Below are positions 46,266 to 58,686 of a DNA stretch of 64,000 nt, one piece after another (position 1 is the stretch's first letter; each line of letters opens with the position of its first letter). The notes under the pieces are model-generated. The model was not told where the DNA came from, did not search any database, and saw only the letters and a list, made by a program, of their open reading frames with translations. Origin of the DNA: Viscum album (taxonomy: Eukaryota > Streptophyta > Magnoliopsida > Santalales > Viscaceae); contig OY728120.1 in the NCBI GenBank assembly GCA_963277665.1, forward strand, positions 945,921,195 to 945,985,194, given 5' to 3'. A program made the position numbers and the translations under genes.

Positions 46266-49200
46266 ATGAAAAACTCGTCAACCACATTTTCTCTGCGATC
46301 AATTCTAAAAAAAGACAATATCCTCACCGGTAGTAACATTCATGAATGGTTTAGGCACCTTTAGGTTATTCTACGCCATGAACGAAAGTTTTACATACTA
46401 GAGTCCTCAATTCCTGATTCTCCTGCCCAAGGGGCGAGTGATGAAGATTTCCTTATCTATGATCAACATTTTAATGATGCACTCGACGTTCAATGTTTGA
46501 TGCTATCATCAATGTCTAGTGAGCTCATGAAGTCTCATGAATACATGGATTACTATAGCATGCTCTATCACCTCTGTGGTCTATACCAGGAGAGAGTAAG
46601 ACATGAAATGTTTGAGATCTCCAAGGCTCTATTTTAGAGCAATCTTGGGGAGGGTGCCCTAGTCGAGCCTCATGTAGTCAATATCATTAGCTAAATTGAG
46701 AGCTTGGAGGTTCTAGGGTTTAAACTCCCGGAATAACTGGGTACCGATCTCAATCTTGCATCACTACGCCAGAGCTTCTCAAACTTTGTTGTGAACTTCA
46801 ACATGAACAACATTGAGAAGTCTCTATCTGATATTCTTATCCTTATTTTCCAAGTGGATAATGACATGAAGCGTGAAAAGCCTTATGTCCTCATGGTGAA
46901 TAAAAGGAAGGGAAGGCGAAGAGATTTAAGACCAATGCTTCTTCATGGCCTTCCAAGAAAAGGAAGATCAAAGGAGAGGCAAGAGAAGAGGAGGCTGTTT
47001 GTTTCGCATCTGGAAAGAAGGGCCACTGGAAGAAAAACTGCACCCAGCCAAGGAAGCAAGGGGAATCTTTAGGTGTGTTTGTTATCAAATGAAATCTATT
47101 TGTTTCTACCAATTGGGTATTAGATACTACTTGTGGTGCTCACGTATTTATCCAAATATAGGAACCAAGTAGATTCAGAAAGATTGACTGAGGTGAGGTG
47201 GATCTACGAGAAGCCAACGGAGCCAGACTCGCTGTTGTAGCTATTGGAGAATACCACCTGACATTGCCTAATGGGATGGTCTTGGTTTTAAAGGATGTTA
47301 TTATGTACCCTCTATAACAAAACACAATATTTCAGTATCCAGATTAGATACTGATGGATTCATCTTCATGTTTGGAAGTGGATGTTGCTACTTTTATAAA
47401 GATAGCATTTTTCTTGGTAGGGGACATTTATATAACGACCTTTATGTGTTAGACTGCACAAACCAAGAAATGGAAATCGATGACAAAGTTAATTCACATG
47501 ACTCGTACCACACCCAACTTTGGCATCACTAGCTATGTCATGTCAATGAGAAACATTTGACAAAATTACATCAAGATGAGTATTTAGATTCTTTCGAACT
47601 AAAACCACTTGGTGTGTGTCATGCGTGTCTACAAGGAAAAATTACCGAATCCCCATTTAGTGGGAAAGGTGAAAGGGATAAAGAGCTTATAAAATTAGTT
47701 CAGAAAGATGTGTGTGGACTATTTCCAGTTGAAGAAAGGGGTGGGTTATCGTACTTCATAACTTTTACTAATGATTTTAGAAGATATGGATATATTTACT
47801 TAATGAGGTGTAAGTTAGATTATTTTGATAGGTTCAAAGAATAAAATAATGAAGTTGAGAACCATATTGGTAAGAAGATTAAGAAACTCTGCTCAGACAG
47901 AGGAGGAGAATATCTTAATCAGGACTTTATTGATTTCTTATGGGAGTTTGGGATTCTATCTCAACTCACTCATCCTTACACACCTCAGTGGAATGGTGTA
48001 AGTGAAAGGAGGAACCACACCCTATTGGACATGGTGAGATCAATGATGAGTCATGCGAGTATTCCATTATCCTTTTGGGGATATGCATTACAAACAACAT
48101 CACATATACTAATCCAAGTACCAACTAAATCGATAAATGGTATTACATATGAGTTATGGAGTGGATTCAAAGCCATGTTATCGAATTTACATGTGTGGGG
48201 TAGAGAAGCATTTGTTAAGGCCTCTTCAGGTAACTAACATTCACCCCAAGGAAAAACGTGTATCATTATAGGATATCCCAAGGAAATAAGGGGATATTAC
48301 CTATAAAACCCCTCAGAAAAAAAAGGTTACAGTGGAAAGACACGCCATATTCCTTGAGAGGGAGCACATCCTGAAAAGAGATAGTGGGAGTGAGAGAGAA
48401 TTCGATGAAGTTGAGGCTCAAGATACACAAGAGTTGGTATAAGAACAGATTGCACAAGGACTCGGGGAAGAACAATCTGTTCCAGAGACACAAGAACTAT
48501 GTAGGAGCACGAGAGAGGTGAGAGAACCAAAATGATATGGTTTTCTTGTCACTGAGGATGGTGACTCATTATTGGTTGACAATGATGATCCTCTTACCTA
48601 CAAGGAAGTAGTTGAAGGCAGAGATATTTCCAAGTGGAAAGAATCCATGAATTCTAAAATGGATTCCATGTACCAAAACCAAGTTTGGATTTTGGTAGAT
48701 CCTCCAGTTGATGTAAATCCTATTGGTAATAAATGGGTATTCAAGAAGAAACTAGACATGGAGGGGAAAGTCTGTACCTATAAGGCATGACTGGTTGCTA
48801 AAGGTTTTAGACAGCGTCAATGAATTGACTATGATGAAACCTTTTTACCTGTTGCAATGATGAAATCCATCAGAATCCTATTGGCCATTGCCTCTTACCA
48901 TGACTTTGAAATTTGTAAAATGGATGTCAAAACAACATTCCTTAATGGGAACCTCCAGGAAGATGTCTACATGACACAACATGAAGGGTTTGTGACTCCA
49001 AAGGATTCCAACAAGGTATGAAAGTTTCAGAAATCCATTTATGGATTAAAGAAAGCATCAAGGTCATGGAACATTCGTTTTGATGAAGTTGTAATGGAAT
49101 TTGGATTTATTAAGAATGAATGTGAGCCTTGTGTCAACAAGAGGTTTAGTGGAAGTGCAGTCATTTTCCTAATAGTATATGTTGATGACATATTACTAAT

Positions 49201-50119
49201 TGGAAATGAAGTACCTGTCTTACAATCAGTTATGGCATGGTTAGATAAATTCTTCTCCAAGAAAGACTTGGGCGAGGCAACATATATTGTTGGGATCAAG
49301 ATCCATCGTGATAGATCCAAGAGAATGATGGGCCTGAGTCAAAGTACCTACATCGACAAGATACTGAAGAGATTCAGTATGGAACAATCCAAGAGGGGAT
49401 TGTTTCCAGTGTCACATGGCATTCATCTTTACAAGAAAATGTGTCCTAAGACACATGAGGAAAGAAAGAAAATGGCTAGGATCCCTTACACATCCGTGAT
49501 TGGGTCAGTAATATATGTTATGCTAGGTACAAGGCTAGCTGTTGCTTACGCATTAAGTATGATAGACAGATATCAAGCTGATCCTGGATACCGCCATTGG
49601 ATTGTAGTCAAGACTATCCTTAAGTATTTAAGGCGCACTAAGGATATGATCCTGGTTTATAGAGGAGATGAGGAACTAGTCATCAGAGGACATGTAGATG
49701 CTAGTTTCCAGACTGATCAAGATGACATGAAGTCACAGACTGGATACATCTTCAGTTTGAATAGAGGTGCAGTGAGATGGAAGAGCTCAAAGCAAAGTGT
49801 GGTGGAAGATTCTACAGTAGAGTCCGAGTATATCCCATCTTCTGAGGCAGCTAAATAAGTAGTATGGATGCGAAACGTTTTCTAAGATCTGGATGTAGTA
49901 CCTAGAAGTAAAGATCCTATCACACTCTATTGTGATAACACTGTAGCGGTGGCACTTGCAAAAGATACAAGGTCACATCATAAGACAAAGCACATACTTT
50001 GGAAGTATCATCTCTTGAGGGATTTTTCTCAGAGAGGTGAAGTTGCAGTGAGCTGTATTTCCACAGAAGACAATGTGGAAGACCTGTTGACTAAAGCCTT
50101 GACTCATCAGAAACATGAT
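46266..50119 (+). pseudogene. Copia gag-pol, 5' truncated and decayed
   Basis: Gag (46266-47070) has IHEWFRHL-VILRHER and a zinc knuckle CFASGKKGHWKKNC in which the second Cys is Ser. A copia protease-like stretch (VLDTTCGAHVF, LPNGMVLVLKDV) follows at 47117-47340. Then come GAG-pre-integrase (HDSYHTQLWHH, CHACLQGKITESPF), integrase (IKKLCSDRGGEY, THPYTPQWNGVSERRN) and RT (SKWKESMNSKMDSMYQNQVW; MDVKTTFLNGNL; intact catalytic YVDDILLIGNE). RNase H (TGYIFSLNRGAVRWKSSKQS; KHILWKYHLLRDFSQRGEV) follows. Many stops and at least two frame changes are present. The last codons continue beyond the Tekay-like insertion, to a stop at 62477-62479. It resembles Tnt1-type copia elements; the clade is not certain. 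Confidence 0.85.
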
Positions 50120-50124
50120 CATCA
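50120..50124. repeat. Target site duplication CATCA (left)
   Basis: Identical to 62432-62436. Removing the insert and one copy keeps the copia reading frame open to its natural end. Confidence 0.93.
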
Positions 50125-53100
50125 TGTCACGACCCGCCCTCGGGGTCCGTGCCGTGACTACCCCAAGCCCGCCTTCCATAGGCCAGGGGCTGGCGACTAG
50201 CACCAAGGCGTAAATCCCAGTAAAAAGGGAAGGCATTGCCTTTGAAAAGTAAACAAACACCACAGAGTAAGCAAGCAGAAAGTAAACACTAAAAAAAAGC
50301 AGAGTACTACTGAAAGTGCGGAAAAGTAAATGGGCCAGTATACAAACCCAAACTGAAAGTAAAGTACAACTCTAAAGGGAAAACAACAACTGAAAAGTAA
50401 AAGCCGCTACTCCGAGCTGTCCACTGGAAATCCCACCTGAAGGGTGGGTACAGATAGCTCCTCTGCTCCACGGGTCCCGTCGTCTGCTCCGTGCACGTCC
50501 CGCCCAGTGGTCCACCTCCGGGTACCGTCCCGCTGTGCAAGCCTCAGCTAAGGTCAACGCTGTCCGTCGTCTGCAACCAACACAACGTAGTGCGGGCAAA
50601 GCCCGTGCATGGGTGAGTATAAGCTACTCAGTAGGGACCCCGAGACCACTGAAGGTCTCTCAAAATCCACAAAGGATAAACCACGAAGAAAATAACAATC
50701 ACGAAGTAACAACCGACACTGCTTAGGTATATGCCCATACATATACCTAAGTCATCAATTCAAATACGCTCCAACCTCCGAGCCCAAGTACAACTCAGTC
50801 CACACAGGATAGTAAACGTATTCCACACAGGAAAGCAAAACATAATCCACACAGGATTGCACAACACAATCCACACAGGAAAGCAATAGGATTCAGCTCA
50901 CACAGGTATACTTCTTCAAGGACGATAAAGATGATCACTGATCCATCTAAGTCGTCGGACCCACGAAGGATCGATAGGTAACTAACCCCCGCAATGACCC
51001 ACACAGGATCGGGCCCACACAGGACCTGTAGGCGCTGGCTCACACAGAACCGCTGAGCGCAAGGACCCACACAGGATCGGGCCCACACAGGACCTGTAGC
51101 ACTGATCCACGTAGGACCGCTGAGTGCTGTAGTCGTCGTCGTCGAATCCACACAGGATCTCTGTACTGTCGTCGTCGCAGTCACATTAGCAGTAGTAGTC
51201 GTAGCAGTAGAACAGTCGCAACCAGCACTAGGGTTCCCGCACATAGCAAGCTCGTTCGGAGGGTCCGCTCCACGAGCCGAGAGGCTGATACATCAACTGT
51301 CACAAGGACCAGAGTTGATGTATCCAAAAGTTCTGTATCGTCAACAGGAACTCAACGCAACAGACGGCGCGTCGATCGGACGCCCGGTCTGAGAGTTATT
51401 GGCATTTTCGTCTCCGGGGCCCGGTTGGTTTTTAAGGCAAAACCATCCCGACCGTACTCCACCTGCGTCCAAACCTCGGGCGGAGTATGCCAAAAGATTC
51501 GTCTCACTAAGAGGGACACAACACAGCTGACGGCACGTCAATCGGACGTCCGTAGCTCAAGATATGAGCGTTTCCGCTCCGAAGGCCCGGTTGGTTTCGT
51601 GAACGAACCAACCCGGCCGAACTCAAAGTAAACCGAAACCTTGAGTGCGGCATACCGAAACGACCGTCTCGATCCAAGGATCGCGTTGCCGCAGACGGTT
51701 CGTCATTCGGAGGTCCGAGGCTCAAGTTATGGGCCAAAAACCAATTCTGGTTCGAAACGGGGGGGTCCGGGTCCGGGCCGACCCGGCCCGACCCCCCCTC
51801 CTGGCGGCGCGGTGGCCGGCGGCGGCGCGGCGGCGCGGCGAGCCGCGGCGGGCCGCGGCGGCTTGGCGGCTGGCGCCGCATGGAGGCCGCGCGCGGGGCG
51901 GCTTGTCGCCGCAAGGAGGCCGCGCGGGGGGATCAAACCCCCGCGGTTTTGAGGGGCGGCGCGGCCTTTGTGCCGCGCCGTTTTTTTTTTAAAACGCCCC
52001 CCCCCCCCCCCACGTGGGGGGCCTGATTTGAGCGAACCGGGGGGGCCGGCTGCCCCCCCTCCCTTCAAAGAAAACCGCCCCCCTCATAAAGAGGGGGGTT
52101 TTGAGGGTTGGCCGGGGGATTAATTCCCCCGGTTTTAACGGCATCCGGCCGGCCAGCTGGCCGGCCGGTTTTCTCCAACGGGACCGGAAATTCCGGTCCC
52201 CTCTTCGGCTTCCGACGCCGGCGGCCCAGCGCCGGTCTTCTCTTCCCGCCGCGGCCCGGAACCGGCCGCGGTCTCCTCGTCCCGCCGCGGCCCGGAACCG
52301 GCCGCGGCGTTCGTCATCCGGCGCGGTGCGACGGCACCGCGCCCCTTCGCCGTGTCTTGATTCCATTCAACGCGGCGCGACGGCGTCGCGTTCTTGAAGA
52401 TTTTCCTCGGCGTAGCGCGACGACGTCATATAAGATTAACGTACAATTATCCGCGTGGTGCGACGGCACCACGCCACCTTGCTTCCGCCCGCAGATAAAC
52501 CAATATAAACGATGGAGGGGGGTTCGGTCGTGTTCATGCGGTCCGGCCCCCCTCACGTTAAATAAAAAACTCAACTTAAACATTCAAAGCCTCATGTTAG
52601 ACATGCCAGATCCACGTTCAAGAAATGGAATAAATAAATATTGAATCAACAACCCCTACCTCGGGTATAAGATCGAAGACTTGACAACGTCCCGCGGAAG
52701 ACAACGTCGCGGTGGTCGGGCGTCGCGGTCGTCGTTCGTCAATCCGTTGACGAAGAGATATGCCCGAAGAGTTACGTCGTTGGCGAATCTTCGTATGCCG
52801 ACGAAGAAGGTCCGAGGAGGAAGCGGTGTTCTCTTTCGTTGACACGGGAGACGAAGAAGAGCGGAGCGGCGTTCTTCGTCGGAAAATGAGCGTTCTTCGT
52901 CAAGTCTTGAGGAAAGTCAAATAATAAAGAAAACAACGAACTCAAGAACCTCTACCTCGATAGTCGCACGTTTACGTAGTCGTGGAATATCGGTGTCGAT
53001 TCCTTTGACGTCGGAGGAAGAGTCGTTGTCGATGGCGTTCGTCGCGGAAAACCGTCGCGGAAGAGATGACGCGGAAGAAGTACGTCGCGTCGCGGATATG

Positions 53101-53854
53101 GCGTCGCGGATGGACCGTGTTCTTCGGCGGAGAAGTTCTTCGTTGAAGAACGACGTTCTTCGCATTCTTCGTTGAGTTTGAAGAAGAAGAAGAGCTCTCC
53201 AACTCTCAAGAAGACAAACAAATAACCCAAAATAAAATAAGCTACACCTTATTTTATTTTCACTTTGCCAACCTTTCAAAATTCAAAAGTTGAATTCAAT
53301 ACATTAATTAAATCTAGAGTTGAAAAAATTAAGTGAAGAGATAGGTTGGCAAGAGTTAAAGTAGGGGAGTGTTACATAATTAAGAGGGGGGTTTAGAGGG
53401 GTTAGGGAAATTGAAAAGAAAAGGGGTTCGTGTGGGCCCCACTACACTTAATCCTCCCAAGGGAGGTTAAGTGGGTGTGGGTCCCACTTCCAACCTCCTT
53501 TGATAGGTTTTAAGAAGTTATAATAAAATTTGTTCTACACAAATTTTATTTAACTCAAACTAAAAACCCCAAAACTAACTTTCACCCCGCAACAAACGCA
53601 ACTCCCGAAAAGGTCTCTTTAAGCGAATATCGGCGCTGCGAGTTCATCGGTGCCCTCGGATTTCAATTCCGAGCACCGGATCAAAAGTTAGGAATTCCCG
53701 CTCGTTCGTTCACTGAACGTACCCGAGCCAAACTTCGGAAATTAATTCCGGGCACTCCGGGCCTCGGAATCAGGTGCTGTCTGAAACCGCGCTCTTTTAA
53801 AATTCTAAAGAAAATTAAGAAAAAATTTCCGTTGAATTTTACGGGTCTTTACAT
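50125..53854 (-). mobile_element. 3' LTR of the Tekay-like element
   Basis: Plus-strand ends TGTCACGACCCG...GGGTCTTTACA. Notable parts: about twelve CCACACAGGA-type decamers from 50802 to 51156; three sub-repeats marked at 51363, 51529 and 51694; a GC-rich block at 51750-52330 with a C run near 51996-52010. A perfect 24 bp palindrome made of CCGGCCGGCCAG and its complement lies near 52145, and a GTTCTTCGTCG/CGTCGCGG-rich block at 52680-53170. Open frames inside have no protein similarity and are shared with the other LTR only because the two copies are young. Confidence 0.93.
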
Positions 53855-53870
53855 TACTCCCACCTCAGGG
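53855..53870 (-). promoter_or_regulatory. Polypurine tract (minus strand)
   Basis: 'ttactcccacctcagg' on the plus strand is the complement of a purine-rich tract (aggtgggagtaa) directly next to the 3' LTR. Confidence 0.75.
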
Positions 53871-53900
53871 CTTTACGTCCCCGTAAAGATACATCAAAAA

Positions 53901-56900
53901 CTAGGGAAACAAATGAGGGTACTGAGCACGCATCTGAGCCTCCCGCTCCCATGTGCTCTCCTGGAGATTCCCGTGCTGCCATCTGATGCGCACAAGAGGA
54001 ATCGATCGCCCACGCAGGACCTGCTCCTGTCGATCCTCTATCTCCACCGGGAACTCCGTAAAAGTCGCCCCATCGTCAACGTCAAGCTCCCCATGGTCAA
54101 TGATGTGCGTCGGGTCGTGCACGTATCTCCTCAGCTGGGATATGTGGAAGACGTCGTGCACCCGGTGCAATTGAGGTGGTAGAGCCAGGCGATAAGCCAC
54201 CTCACCAATCCTGCTGAGAATCTGGAAAGGTCCGATGAAGCGCGGAGATAACTTGCCGCCTCGGCCAAATCTCCGAATACCACGTCGAGGTGAGACCCGC
54301 AAGAAGACGTGGTCGCCATCCTCGAACTCTAGTGGCCTCCGCCTCCTGTCAGCATATGACTTCTGTCGGCTCTGAGCTATCCTCATCCGCTCCTGGATGA
54401 CCTGGACCTTCTCTGTCGTGGCCTGGACCATCTCCGGTCCCACCAGTGCTGACTCCCCAGGGTCTGTCCAGCACAAAGGAGATCTACATGGTCGGCCGTA
54501 CAACGCCTCGTACGGTGCCATCCTGATGGTGGAGTGGTAGCTGTTGTTGTACGCGAACTCCACCAAGGGTAGGTGGTCCTCCCAGCTACGACCAAAGTCG
54601 AGGACACATGCGCGGAGCATGTCCTCGAGAGTCTGAATGGTCCTCTCCGTCTGACCATCCGCCTGAGGGTGAAAAGCTGTGCTAAGACGTAGCTGCGTAC
54701 CGAACGCCTCCTGTAACCCCTTCCAAAGCCGGGAAGTAAAGCGGGCATCTCGATCGGAAACGATAGATGATGGCACGCCGTGGAGCCGCACAATCTCCTG
54801 AACGTAGAGACATCCCAAGCTCTCCACTGAGCCCTGCTCTCTGATGGGTAAGAAGTGTGCCGACTTGGTGAGTCGGTCAACAATCACCCAGATGGAGTCG
54901 TGACCTCTGGAAGTGCGTGGAAGTCCAGTCACGAAGTCCATAGATATGTCGTCCCACTTCCACTCCGGAACCTCCAAGGGCTGTACCAAGCCTGATGGTA
55001 CCTGATGCTCTGCCTTCACCTGCTGACAGGTGAGGCATCGAGAAACGAACTCTGCTACAGCCTTCTTCATACCCGGCCACCAATGCTGTCGTCTGAGGTC
55101 CTGGTACATCTTCGCCACTCCAGGATTTACCGCTAAAGGAGAAGTGTGAAACTCTCTCAGCACTTCCTCTCGCAAATCTACTGGTACCATGGTACGTCCT
55201 CTGAAAAGGATGTCGTGCTCTGCTCCAAGGGAGAAACCATCAGGTGCCTGTCCCGAGGATATCTGTGCACGCCGTGTCTCACAGTCAGCGTCCCCGCGTT
55301 GTGCCTCCCTGACTCGCTGCAGTAGTGGAGGAGTGACTATGAGAGACTGAAGAAAGGCTGCTCCATCTCTATCCACGAAGGATATCTGCAAAGAGGCTAG
55401 CTGCTCCGTCGCCTCCTCAAGTAGCTGAATGCCCGTCCTCCTGCTGAGGGCATCGGCTACTACGTTCCCCTTCCCAGGAGTATAGACTATCTCAAAGTCA
55501 TAGTCCTGGAGGAACTCGAGCCATCGCCGCTGTCTCAGGTTCAGGTCCTTCTGCGAGAAGATATACCTGAGACTCTGATGATCGGAAAAGACTGTAAAGC
55601 GCTCGCCCATCAGATAGTGTCGCCATGTCTTCAGAGCGAAGACCACTGCTGCTAACTCCAGGTCATGGGTAGCGTAGTTCTGCTCATGCGGCCTCAACTG
55701 TCGTGATCCAAAGGCGATCACTGCCCGCTCCTGCATCAGAACACATCCGAGTCCGGTCCCTGATGCATCGCAGTAGACTACTCACCCTACTCCCTCCTCA
55801 GGCAACCTCAAGATAGGTGCGCTAGTCAATCTCTGTCTCAGCTCCTGGAAGCTCTGCTGACATCTTTCTGACCACACGAAGGGTTTTCCCTTCTTCGTCA
55901 AAGCTGTGAGTGATGCTGCAACTCTAGAGAAGTCTGGAACGAATCTCCGATAGTATCCAGCTAGTCCCAAGAAACTCCGAACCTCAGTCACGCTCTTGGG
56001 TGGCTCCCAAGCTAACACAGCCTCAATCTTCGCGGGATCCACTGCAACTCCCGCCTCAGAGATAACGTGTCCCAAAAAGTGGACCTCACGTATCCAGAAC
56101 TGGCACTTCGAGAGCTTACCATAAAGCTGGTGCTCTCGGAGTGTGTCAAGAACAACTCGCAAGTGATAGGCGTGCTCCTCCTCTGTCGTAGAGTAAATCA
56201 GAATGTCGTCGATGAAGACCACGACAAACCGATCGAGGTATGGCTGAAAGATCCTGTTCATGAGAGCCATGAACACTGCTGGAGCATTGGTTACACCGAA
56301 AGGCATAACCAAGAACTCATAGTGGCCATACCGACATCTGAAGGCCGTCTTCTGCACATCCTCGTCTCTGACTCTGAGCTGATGATAGCCTGACCTGAGG
56401 TCTATCTTCGAGAACCACCATGCTCCCTTGAGCTGATCAAAGAGGTCATCAATCCTCGGTAGCGGATACTTGTTCCTCACAGTCACCTGGTTCAGGCGAC
56501 GATAGTCAACACAAAGTCGCAAGCTCGCGTCCGCCTTCTTGGCGAACAATATCGGGGAAGCCCAGGGTGAAACAATGGGTCGGATGAACCCCTTGCCCTG
56601 CAAGTCCTCCAACTGTACCCGTAGCTCTCGAAGCTCGGCGGGGGCCATCCGATATGCTGGAGTGGATATCGGGGCTGTCCCGGGGTACAAGTCAATATAA
56701 AATTCTACCTCTCTACGAGGAGGTAGCCCTGGAACGTCGTCGGGAAAAACGTCCGCAAACTGATCCACCACTACAGGAAAACCAGGACTCCGCACGTCAA
56801 CTGCTCCAAGGATAAGGCTAGCCAACTGATGAGTGATGGGCTGTCCTCTCCTCCGCGGAAGTCCATCCTGTGCTGCTAAGGCTCCCTTCTCGCCGGTGAA

Positions 56901-58412
56901 GGTGAACCTGCTCCCGTCGGTGCATACACAACGCACCTTGCGCCTAAAACAGTCAATCTGTGCATGGACCGTAGATAGCCAATCCATGCCCAAGATGACG
57001 TCGTAAGGCCTCGACGCTGCTACAAGAAGATCCCAGCTGAAGCTCTCGCCTCCTAGAGTAAGCTCACACTGCCGGCACCAGTGCGTAATCGTCGAGTCTG
57101 CTCCCGTAGGAGTCTCTAGCCGTAAGGATCGAGCCAACGGCTCTGTCGGAATCTCCGAGCTCCGAACAAGGGCAGCGGCTATGAAAGAATGACTCGCTCC
57201 TGTGTCTATAAGAACTGAAGCAAGGGTGGAATAGACACAGATAGTACCTCGAATCTTCTCGGGTGCGCCGTGGTCATAGGCCTCTGCTGCCTGGAGCTGT
57301 GCCTGTCGCTGCCCGCCAGCTCCCTGTGGTCGGGGTGGACCTCCTGGTGGTGGTGGTGGTAGAGCCTCAAAGCGTCGGCCACCACCAGCTGCTCGTCCAG
57401 CTCCTCTGCCTCGTCCGCCTCCTCCCTGTGGACCGCCACGGTCGACCCTCTGCCTCTGCCTCAGTGGTCCCTCAACCGTCTGCTGCTCCTCGGCACGGCG
57501 GGTCAGGCAGTCACGAGCCATGTGGCCCTGCCCGCCGCACGAGTAGCACTGTCTGCCTCTCGGAAGACTGGCTCCGCGCTGTGTGCCCCGCACTGCTGAG
57601 CCAGTGCCCTGAGATCATCTGCCTGAAGGTCTGGTCTGTCTGGACCCCTGTGTCATCCGTCGACTGCCTGCTGCGGATGACTCTGCCACGTGCCGCCCTG
57701 CGGTGGGTCGCTGTGCTGGTGTAGACTCAGCAAGGAAGCTCTCGATCAGAAGGGCCCGCTCCAGTACTCCTATCTGAGTCGGTATGCTGAGGGAGATCAG
57801 CGATGCCCTGATCTCGTGTCTCAAACCCTGCTCGAAGGTCCGGGCCCGGAAGAATGGGTCCCGTACCATGTCGGTCGAGTAGCGCGAGAGATCGGTAAAT
57901 CTCGCCGAGTACTGAGCGACCGTCATGCTGCCCTGCCGCAGCTGTAGAAGCTCCTGGATACGCACCGCACGAAGGGTGGCTGGGACGAACTCCGAGCGGA
58001 AGAGGCTCTCAAAGTCCGTCCAAAGAAGAGATGCCTCATCGTGCACCTGGAGCATCAAGCTCCACCATCGTCCTGCTGCTGTGTGTAGTAGGCTCGCAGC
58101 GAGGATCACCATGAGTTCTGCTGGTGTCCTCACTAGCCTAAACACTTGAACCACTGCCTCCAGCCAGTCCTCTGCTGCCTGGGGATCCGTCTCCCCGCGA
58201 AACCTGTGCGGTCGCTGGCGCTGAAACTCATGCAGTGCGCTGAGGCGACGTGCATCGTCAGCGGCTGCTGCTGGAAGCATCGGGGGATCGGCGGGTAAAG
58301 CTACCGCCGGTGCCACTACTGGAAAAGGGCCCTGCACCGAGGCCTCGTCGCTCGGTGGGTTGTCGTCTCGCTCGACTCTCGGAACCCTAGCTGGCTGCCG
58401 TCGTGGGGCCAT
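53901..58412 (-). pseudogene. Tekay-like gag-pol polyprotein with two internal stops
   Basis: A single frame of 1504 codons from ATG 58412 (MAPRRQPARVPRVERDDNPP) to 53901. Gag has FRGETDPQAAEDWLEAV and the zinc knuckle [14 protein letters not shown] (about 57548). Protease has [11 protein letters not shown] (about 57205). RT has [28 protein letters not shown] and catalytic FIDDIL (about 56205). RNase H has YCDASG and ADALSRRTG. The integrase DDE residues are all present (SMDFVTGLP, IVSDRDARF, ADGQTERTIQ), with the zinc-finger region RCLTCQQVK. The C-terminal tail (LVRIRWQHGNLQESTWEREA) is chromodomain-like as in Tekay elements. Two TGA codons interrupt: 57617-57615 between gag and knuckle (most simply CGA to TGA) and 55784-55782 just before RNase H. 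The integrase zinc finger has VNPG where VHPG is usual, so a zinc-binding His is Asn. Otherwise nearly intact. Confidence 0.93.
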
Positions 58413-58672
58413 CCTGAAAAGGAAAGAGGTGCGCCACGGTTAGAACAGTATACCTGGTGAGCTGATATAAGTAATCACAAAGAAAACTTTGAAACACACA
58501 CGCAATCAATGTTTTTGTGCATTAAGTCGGAAATCAGAAGTCAGGGTCCTGGTGTACGGATACGTCGGCCGCCGCACCAACACTGGACTCCCTGGACTGA
58601 TATCCACACTCAATACGCTAAACATTATTGCTTCACATAGAAAAGATCAGAGTTCGCGGTAGAACCGAACTC
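58413..58672 (-). other. Leader of the Tekay-like element
   Basis: About 260 bp between primer-binding site and gag start. No frame of note. Confidence 0.6.
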
Positions 58673-58686
58673 CTCTGATACCAATT
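58673..58686 (-). promoter_or_regulatory. Primer-binding site
   Basis: 'ctctgataccaatt' on the plus strand reads AATTGGTATCAGAG on the minus strand, an exact initiator tRNA-Met type primer site next to the 5' LTR. Confidence 0.9.

Noticed and set aside
51507..52644. Many frames of 60-178 codons in the Tekay-like LTR, preserved in the second LTR
   Set aside because: Preservation only reflects the recent common origin of the two LTRs. The frames are GC-driven and overlap each other on both strands.
52618..53279. Arg/Ser-rich frames (for example 120 codons, minus) in the LTR
   Set aside because: They come from repeated GTTCTTCGTCG words. No protein family is recognised.
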